DNA of 7,350 nucleotides from Reyranella sp. (GTDB lineage: Bacteria; Pseudomonadota; Alphaproteobacteria; Reyranellales; Reyranellaceae): the NCBI GenBank assembly GCA_030679805.1, contig JAUXST010000026.1:1-7350 (forward strand). Direction: 5' to 3'. This document shows, piece after piece, positions 1 through 5,700 of the stretch (position 1 is the stretch's first letter; each line of letters starts with the position of its first letter). The translations under genes were made by a program, and so were the position numbers. Below the pieces are notes generated by a model. It searched no databases, was not told the origin of the DNA, and saw nothing but the letters and a program-made list of their open reading frames with translations.

Positions 1-160
1 CGGCGGCTCGATCGCCATGGGCCATCCGCTGGGCGCCACCGGCGCCATGATCCTGGGCACCGTGCTCGACGAGCTCGAGCGCCGCAACCTCTCGACCGGC
101 CTCGCCACGCTCTGCGTCGGCGGCGGCATGGGCACCGCCACCATCATCGAGCGCGTGTAA
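1..160 (+). CDS. fadA: Thiolase (acetyl-CoA acyltransferase), C-terminal 52 residues
   Basis: This is the 3' end of a gene that begins outside the window; it is read from base 2 and stops at TAA 158-160. The fragment carries the two C-terminal signatures of the thiolase family. The GHPLGATGA block contains the active-site His (fragment residue 8), and the CVGGGMG block contains the Cys (fragment residue 38) that acts as acid/base. Their spacing of 30 residues equals that of His348 and Cys378 in the Zoogloea thiolase. Thiolases cleave 3-ketoacyl-CoA with CoA to release acetyl-CoA, the last step of beta-oxidation, or condense acetyl-CoA in the reverse direction. The next gene downstream encodes the hydratase/dehydrogenase that makes 3-ketoacyl-CoA, so a degradative FadA role is more likely than a biosynthetic PhaA role. 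The N-terminal nucleophile Cys is not in view, so substrate class cannot be judged. The family call is firm; the fadA symbol rests on context. Confidence 0.9.
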   Translation, partial: GGSIAMGHPLGATGAMILGTVLDELERRNLSTGLATLCVGGGMGTATIIERV

Positions 161-177
161 GGACCTCGACCCATTGC

Positions 178-276
178 CCACCCTTCGAGACGGCCGCTGC
201 GCGGCCTCCTCAGGGTGAGGTGTTCAGTAAAGTCCTCACCCTGAGGAGCGAGCAAAGCGAGCGTCTCGAAGGGTGG
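178..276. repeat. 99-bp palindromic intergenic repeat (REP/MITE-like), between fadA and fadB
   Basis: Two 43-nt arms (178-220 and 234-276) flank a 13-nt loop (221-233). The outer 15 nt of each arm are perfectly complementary (178-192 with 262-276, CCACCCTTCGAGACG), and so are the inner 15 nt (206-220 with 234-248, CTCCTCAGGGTGAGG). The 13-nt middle segments do not match each other. The left one forms its own hairpin (GGCCGC TGC GCGGCC, 192-206), and the right one carries GCGAGC twice as a direct repeat. The transcript would fold into a long interrupted stem with a side arm. I recall the CCTTCGAGACG...CTCAGGGTGAGG pattern as a dispersed intergenic element in Bradyrhizobium-type genomes; that identity is from memory. 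It contains no gene. Lying inside a likely operon, it may act on mRNA stability or processing, which is inference. Confidence 0.85.
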
Positions 277-291
277 CCACAGGAAGAATTC

Positions 292-295
292 GGAG
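292..295 (+). promoter_or_regulatory. Ribosome binding site deciding the fadB start
   Basis: GGAG lies 7 nt before ATG 303. The alternative in-frame GTG at 273 lies inside the outer arm of the palindromic repeat (262-276) and would add ten residues unrelated to the crotonase fold, so ATG 303 is chosen. Confidence 0.7.
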
Positions 296-302
296 ACACA
301 CC

Positions 303-2552
303 ATGATCACCTACAACGTCGACACGGACGGCATCGCCACCATCACCTGGGACATGCCGAACCGCAGCATGAACGTGCTGAACGAAGCTTCGATCACGGC
401 CTATGCCGGCGCGCTCGAGACCGCGATGAAGGATGCCAAGGTCAAGGGCATCATCATCACCTCCGGCAAGGACTCCTTCATCGCCGGCGCCGATCTGGAA
501 ATGCTGCTGGCCGTCGACACGTCCGACGCATCGAAGTTGATGGAGCAGTTCAGCCAGCTGCAGAAGCTGTTCCGCAGCCAGGAGACCGGCGGCAAGCCGG
601 TGGTGGCCGCGATCAACGGCACGGCGCTGGGCGGCGGCTTCGAGATCTGCCTCGCCAGCCACTACCGCATTGCGGCCGCCAATCCCAAGACCAGGGTCGG
701 CCAGCCCGAGGTCAAGATCGGCCTGCTGCCGGGTGGCGGTGGCACGCAGCGCATTCCGCGCCTGGTCGGCGTGATGAACGCGGCGCCCGTCCTGCTCGAG
801 GGCAAGGATCTCACGGTCGATGCTGCCAAGGGCCTCGGCCTCATTCACGAGGTCGTGCCGGCGGGCGAGTTGCTGGCCAAGGCCAAGGCATGGCTGATGG
901 CGCCGGCGACCGAACAGGTCGTGCCGGAGTTCGGCGGCAAGGGGGCCAAGCCGATCGACGGCCGCGCCGTGCAGCCGTGGGACCGCAAGGGCTTCAAGGT
1001 GCCGGGCTTCCCCGGCGGCCAAGTGTGGAGCCCGCCGGGCGTACAAACCTTCATCGGCGGCGCCGCCATGATTCGCGGCAAGACCAACGGCGTCTATCCC
1101 GCGCCCAAGGCAATCCTGAGCTGCGTCTATGAAGGCCTGCAGCTGCCGTTTGACGCAGGCTTGCGGGTAGAAACCCGCTACTTCGTCTCGCTGCTGCGCG
1201 ATCCCGTGGCCAAGAGCATGATCCGCACGCTGTTCTTCGGCCTGCAGGAAGCCAACAAGCTCGCGCGCCGGCCCAAGGGCGTGGCCAAGCAGACCTACAG
1301 CAAGATCGGCGTGCTGGGCGCCGGCCTGATGGGCGCCGGCATTGCCACCGTCTCGGTGCAGGCCGGTCTCGACATCGTGCTGGTCGATCGCGACCAGGCC
1401 GCGGCCGACAAGGGCAAGGCGCATATTGCGGCCGAACTCGACAAGCTGGTGAAGCGCAACCGCCTTACCCAGGACAAGCGCGACGCCATACTGGCCAAGA
1501 TCAACGCCACGCCCGACTTCGGCGCGCTGAAGGACTGCCAGCTCGTGATCGAGGCGGTGTTCGAGAACCGCGAGGTCAAGGCCGAGGCGACCAAGAAGGC
1601 CGAGGCGTCGCTGCCGGCCGACGCGGTGTTCGCCTCCAACACCTCGACCCTGCCGATCAGCGGCCTCGCCGAGGCGTCGGTGCGGCCGCAGAACTTCATC
1701 GGCCTGCATTTCTTCTCGCCGGTCGAGAAGATGCCTCTGGTCGAGATCATCGTCGGCAAGAAGACCTCGCCGGAGACCCTGGCCCGCGCCATGGACCTGG
1801 TGCAGAAGATCCGCAAGACGCCGATCGTGGTCAACGACAGCCGCGGATTCTTCACCTCCCGCGTCTGCGGCGCCTTCATCAGCGAGGGCCATCGCATGCT
1901 GAAGGAGGGCATTCCCGCCGCCATGATCGAGAACTGCGCGCGCTACGCCGGCATGCCGGTGGGCCCGCTGTCGCTCAATGACGAGGTCGCCATCGACCTC
2001 TCGTGGAAGATCATGGACCAGGCGCGCAAGGACGCGGCGGCTTCGGGCCACAAGTATGAGAGCACCGGCACCGAGGACGTGCTCGAGCTGATGCACACCA
2101 AGCTCGAGCGCTACGGCCGCAAGAATGGCAAGGGCTTCTACGAATATCCGGCCGACGGCAAGAAGCGCCTGTGGCCGGAACTCACCAAGTACTTCCCGGC
2201 CGATCCCAAGCTGCTCTATGGCGAGGGTGAGGAAAAACGCGCCAAGGAAGACGAGATCAAGAAGCGCCTGCTCTACGTGCAGGCCGTCGACACGGCGCGC
2301 TGCCTGGAGACGAATGTGCTGACCAACCCGCAGGACGGCGACGTCGGTTCGATCATGGGCCTGGGCTTCGCGCCGCAGACCGGCGGGGCGATCAGCCTGA
2401 TCGACCAGGTCGGCATCAGGAAGTTCGTGGCCGAGTGCGACGACTTCGCCAAGAAGTACGGCAACCAGTTCGAGGTGCCGAAGCTGCTCCGCGACATGGC
2501 CGCCAAGGGCGAGAGCTTCTACGGCAAGTACCATCCGGCCAAAGCGGCGTAG
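303..2552 (+). CDS. fadB: Bifunctional enoyl-CoA hydratase / 3-hydroxyacyl-CoA dehydrogenase (FadB/FadJ family)
   Basis: This 749-residue protein catalyses hydration of trans-2-enoyl-CoA and NAD-dependent oxidation of the L-3-hydroxyacyl-CoA product in cytosolic beta-oxidation. Residues 1-190 are a crotonase domain. FIAGADLEM (59-67) and NGTALGGGFE (105-114) form the oxyanion-hole region. E114 and E136 (in QPEVKIGLLPGGGGTQR) match the two catalytic glutamates of E. coli FadB (E119, E139). A linker (about 200-325) leads to a Rossmann domain with GxGxxG at 339-344 (GAGLMG) and acidic D362 for NAD. H469 in GLHFFSP and E481, 12 residues later, match the FadB dehydrogenase dyad (H450, E462). Two 3HCDH C-terminal domains follow (about 514-610 and 655-745). 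The length is close to E. coli FadB (729) and FadJ (714), and nothing is missing. The gene starts 142 nt after the thiolase stop, so the two were probably co-transcribed and the products may form an FadA-FadB complex. Database tools may label it fadJ; the sequence alone does not separate the two names. Confidence 0.95.
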   Translation: MITYNVDTDGIATITWDMPNRSMNVLNEASITAYAGALETAMKDAKVKGIIITSGKDSFIAGADLEMLLAVDTSDASKLMEQFSQLQKLFRSQETGGKPVVAAINGTALGGGFEICLASHYRIAAANPKTRVGQPEVKIGLLPGGGGTQRIPRLVGVMNAAPVLLEGKDLTVDAAKGLGLIHEVVPAGELLAKAKAWLMAPATEQVVPEFGGKGAKPIDGRAVQPWDRKGFKVPGFPGGQVWSPPGVQTFIGGAAMIRGKTNGVYPAPKAILSCVYEGLQLPFDAGLRVETRYFVSLLRDPVAKSMIRTLFFGLQEANKLARRPKGVAKQTYSKIGVLGAGLMGAGIATVSVQAGLDIVLVDRDQAAADKGKAHIAAELDKLVKRNRLTQDKRDAILAKINATPDFGALKDCQLVIEAVFENREVKAEATKKAEASLPADAVFASNTSTLPISGLAEASVRPQNFIGLHFFSPVEKMPLVEIIVGKKTSPETLARAMDLVQKIRKTPIVVNDSRGFFTSRVCGAFISEGHRMLKEGIPAAMIENCARYAGMPVGPLSLNDEVAIDLSWKIMDQARKDAAASGHKYESTGTEDVLELMHTKLERYGRKNGKGFYEYPADGKKRLWPELTKYFPADPKLLYGEGEEKRAKEDEIKKRLLYVQAVDTARCLETNVLTNPQDGDVGSIMGLGFAPQTGGAISLIDQVGIRKFVAECDDFAKKYGNQFEVPKLLRDMAAKGESFYGKYHPAKAA

Positions 2553-2560
2553 CCATCTTG

Positions 2561-2617
2561 CTGGGAGCGCGGCACTGCGAGCGGAGTAACTGCCGCTCTG
2601 AAGTGGCGCGCTCCCAG
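2561..2617. repeat. 57-nt imperfect hairpin just after fadB (REP-like or 3'-end stabiliser)
   Basis: The hairpin begins 8 nt after the fadB stop. The outer stem is 11 perfect base pairs (CTGGGAGCGCG at 2561-2571 with 2607-2617). It is followed by a G/G mismatch, a 4-bp CACT/AGTG helix (2573-2576 with 2602-2605), a small internal loop, and a 6-bp GAGCGG/CCGCTC helix (2579-2584 with 2593-2598) closing an 8-nt loop. No T-rich tract follows, so it is not a canonical intrinsic terminator. It is better read as a REP-like element or an mRNA 3'-end barrier to exonucleases. Its GGGAGCGCG flank resembles dispersed palindromes I recall from alphaproteobacteria, but copy number cannot be judged here. Confidence 0.6.
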
Positions 2618-2687
2618 CCGATCGTGCCGCCGCAAGCACGGGTCGACCAAAGTGCGGAAGGTCCCGGCCACGAAGCTGGGATATCCT
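2618..2687. other. Non-coding spacer, possible remnant of a dispersed repeat
   Basis: No convincing gene is present. On the minus strand, 2618-2660 would translate to a peptide containing LVDPCLRRHD. I recall that peptide as a frequent spurious translation of an intergenic repeat in proteobacterial genomes. The match is from memory and only suggests that a second repeat abuts the hairpin at 2561-2617. Confidence 0.25.
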
Positions 2688-2740
2688 GCGACACTAACCA
2701 CAATTTAGTTTCATCATCGCATGTGCTGATACATGATCGG
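2688..2740 (+). promoter_or_regulatory. Candidate promoter region of the exoprotein gene
   Basis: This is the most AT-rich stretch between the two large genes, in otherwise GC-rich DNA. It holds TTAGTT (2705-2710) and, 17 nt later, GATACA (2728-2733), an approximate but weak match to -35 and -10 hexamers. Short dyads are also present: ACTAA/TTAGT (2693-2697 with 2705-2709) and CATGT/ACATG (2720-2724 with 2731-2735), either of which could be an operator half-site pair. No known regulator site is recognised. A separate promoter is expected because the upstream gene is metabolic and the hairpin at 2561-2617 separates the two units. Confidence 0.25.
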
Positions 2741-2787
2741 CACGGGGAGATGTGCAGGAGGCTTGGCCGCAGGTCGTCCTGAGCATT

Positions 2788-2794
2788 GGGGGGG
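2788..2794 (+). other. G7 homopolymer just upstream of the exoprotein start
   Basis: Seven consecutive G residues end 3 nt before ATG 2798. They directly follow an in-frame TTG whose last base is the first G of the run (TTG 2786-2788). The run may serve as a weak ribosome-binding sequence. A perfect AGGAGG exists at 2756-2761, but it is 36 nt from the ATG and 24 nt from the TTG, too far for either. Confidence 0.4.
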
Positions 2795-2797
2795 CGC

Positions 2798-5700
2798 ATG
2801 CCTACAGTGAAAGTTGACGTCGGAACCAACATGGCAACGCAGCTCGGGACGCCAGGCGTTCAGGGCTGGGCCGTCTACTTCAATGCGGCCGGCATCAATC
2901 CCGTCTGGACGCCGCTCACCAGTTCAGGCGCCTCCCTGAACAACATTCCCGACCAGAAGGGCCTGAAGGTCTACTTCATCCTGCAAAGCATGTCGCCGGG
3001 CGTCACGCCTGTACACAACCCGAGTTCGCCCGGAACCGACCCGATCCAGACGGAAAGCCAGATCACCCCGACCGGCACCGTCTCCAGCGCCCAGACACTG
3101 AACTATCGCTACGACAGCTTCGAAGTGACCTTCACGCCCGCGGCCGCCGACGCGGGCAACCTTACCGACATCAATGGCTTCGGCATTCCGATGGCCGTCG
3201 AAGTCGTCTATTCGGGGACGAGTCCGACGACCAGCGCGTCGCGCGGGTACATGATCCCCGGCGGCGGCGTCGGCAGCAGCGACACGATCTGGAACGAACT
3301 CGCCAGTGCCGGCGGCTCCGGCAGTATCCAGTACTTTGCCGCCGGCGGTGGGCTTGGCAGCGGCCCGCGCATGGCGATCTCGCCCGCGACGGCGCTCGCG
3401 AACAACGTCGGCGGCACCAACTATTCGTCTTCCAACTGGAACAATTACGTTACATCGCTCGGGAGCAGTTCGGCGACATCGGCCGGCTCGTTCGGAAGCG
3501 CCGGCGCCCAGCAGATCCAGATCGCCGGCTATTTCAACGGCGCTCCCGATGCCAACAACGTCTGGCACAATGCCGGCTTCTATTCCTACCGGGTGACATC
3601 CTCGGGCGGCAACTTCGTGTTGACCCCCGATGCCAGCAGCCAGATCCAGGGCGCGATAACGATCACCCCGACCGATCTCGCCAACAGCATCTACATGACG
3701 CTGGGCAATGCGACCGTGAGCGGCCTCTCTACCGGCAACGGTACTGGCGGTACGACGACGCTGACCATGAACACCGGCGCCAACAACGAGTGGGGCACGG
3801 TCCTGCGCGACTTCCTTGCGGGCTTCACGGCCGGCTACTGGGGCGGCACGGCCACGTCCCTGAACCCGAACGTCTCGGGATCTCTCGTCCTGAACAAGGA
3901 ATGGAATCAGGACCCCACCTACGCCTTTGGCGGGGCGGTTACCTCCGGGTTCGGGTCTGTGACACCCTTCGGCGCTGTCGCTTATGACGAGTATGCCAAG
4001 GTCTTTTTCAACGCGACCAATTCCTACGGCAACGGCTATTCGGATTTCCTGACCAGGGCCTACAACGTGGGCCCGCTCATCAACGTCTCCGACGGTTCCG
4101 GCAGCGCCACCGATTCCAACAATATCACCGTCACCCTGTTCGCCGACAACGACACGACGTCGGGCTACACCCCGCAGGTCATCAACAACTACCTGCCCGC
4201 CGGCAGCGGCGGATATCTGGTGCCGTCGGGCGTCAACACCAATGGCATTCAGACGACGCTCAACTTCAACGTCGGGACGACGAGCCTCAAGGCCGGCACA
4301 CCGGTGGCGATCGTCCTCAAGGGGGCGACGTCCGCCGCGGACGTGGTGCTGCCGACGATTACATCCGCCGGCAACTACGGGATCGTCAGCAACGGCAGCG
4401 GCGGATATGCGACCTCGGCCTATGGCAGCGCCACCGCCGGCGTCATCAACATCAAGGACCTCCCCGTCACGTCGGCGACGTCGGGCACGGGCGTCAACTG
4501 GTACCAGATCCAGGTCGGATCGGGCGGCGCCCAGAAGATCTTCAACCTCTATGAGACGGTCGACAGCGCCGGGAACATCCTCAATCCCGGCTATACGGGC
4601 TCGGGTTCCGTATCGAGCGCCATATCGATCGACGGTCTCGCCGCCGTCACGGGCACGGGCGCCGGGCAGTACGTCAACTCTACCAGCGGCATGACGATCA
4701 GCTTCTTTCCGGGGGGCACCGATACCCTGGATCCGTCCCTGCTGACGACGGTCTCCGGCACTCTTACGCCGGCGGCGCCTCTGGTGGGCCTGCGGCCGGG
4801 CTACACCTCCGCTTCCGGCGCCCCCTTCCACGAGTCGTATGATGCCTGGAGCGCCGGACCGTTGACCACGGTCTACAACGGCGGCCTCGTCTTCGGCTGG
4901 AAAGGCGCCGACAACGCGGCCCTCCAGCAGCAGACGGCCACCTCCAACTACTACGTCAGCGCCTATACCAACAAGATCAACGGCGGCGACGTCGCCCGGC
5001 TCGTCTTCAGCGCCGCCAGCGGCTCCACCTTGCCTACATCAGGTCTGTCGAGCAGCGGTACAGGCAGCAGCACCATCTATTATACGACGGCAACGGCCGA
5101 CAGCGACGGCAACTGGGCGACGGGCGCGCCGATCCAGTTCGGCAACGGCACCTACACCGTCCAGATGCAGGAGTTCCTGGCGAGCGATTCGACGTTCCAT
5201 TCCGCCCTGAACAGCGCCAGCGTCGTGCAAAGCTTTACCGTGCAACAGGGTGCGGCCGTCGGCAGCGGCCAGACCGTTGTCGTTTCAGGACCTCTTTCCA
5301 ACGTCAGTGCGGGCCTTACCGTCGGCTCCGGCGGCACAGTCCTCGTTTCGGGAGGAACGGCAAGCGCCACGATGGTGAACTCCGGTGGCTCGGAGTTCGT
5401 GATTTCAGGCAACGACACCGGAGCGATCGTCCTCGGCGAGCATCAGGTGTGGGCCGGCGCAACCGCCGTCAGCATGACGATCGCCAGCGGCGGTACCGGC
5501 CGTGTTTACGGCACGACGTCCGCTGCGGCGGTCAATGGCGGCGGCTATCAGTTCGTTGGCATGGCCAGTAGCGCCACGGCCAGCGGCACGACGATCAACT
5601 CGGGGGGCAATCAGTGGCTCCTGAGCGGCGGCGTCGCATCGTCGACGACCGTGCTGAGCGGCGGCAACCTGATCGTCAACTCGGGCGGCATCGCCATGAG

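Noticed and set aside
273..302. Upstream GTG start for fadB adding ten residues
   Set aside because: The GTG lies in the outer arm of the palindromic repeat, and the added residues do not belong to the crotonase fold. ATG 303 has GGAG at proper spacing.
1163..1178. Perfect 6-bp hairpin GCGGGT-AGAA-ACCCGC inside fadB
   Set aside because: It sits in normal coding sequence for a conserved segment (GLRVETRYF), has no T tract, and short stems like this are expected by chance in GC-rich DNA.
210..2639. An 809-codon open frame on the minus strand across the whole fadB gene
   Set aside because: It lies antisense to a protein with all expected catalytic motifs. It is a by-product of high-GC codon use, it has a low-complexity Arg/Ala/Leu/His composition, and it runs through the palindromic repeat.
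2924..4831. A 635-codon minus-strand open frame opposite the GH64-like region
   Set aside because: It is Arg/Gly/Ala/Val-rich without recognisable motifs, as expected for the complement of GC-rich coding sequence.
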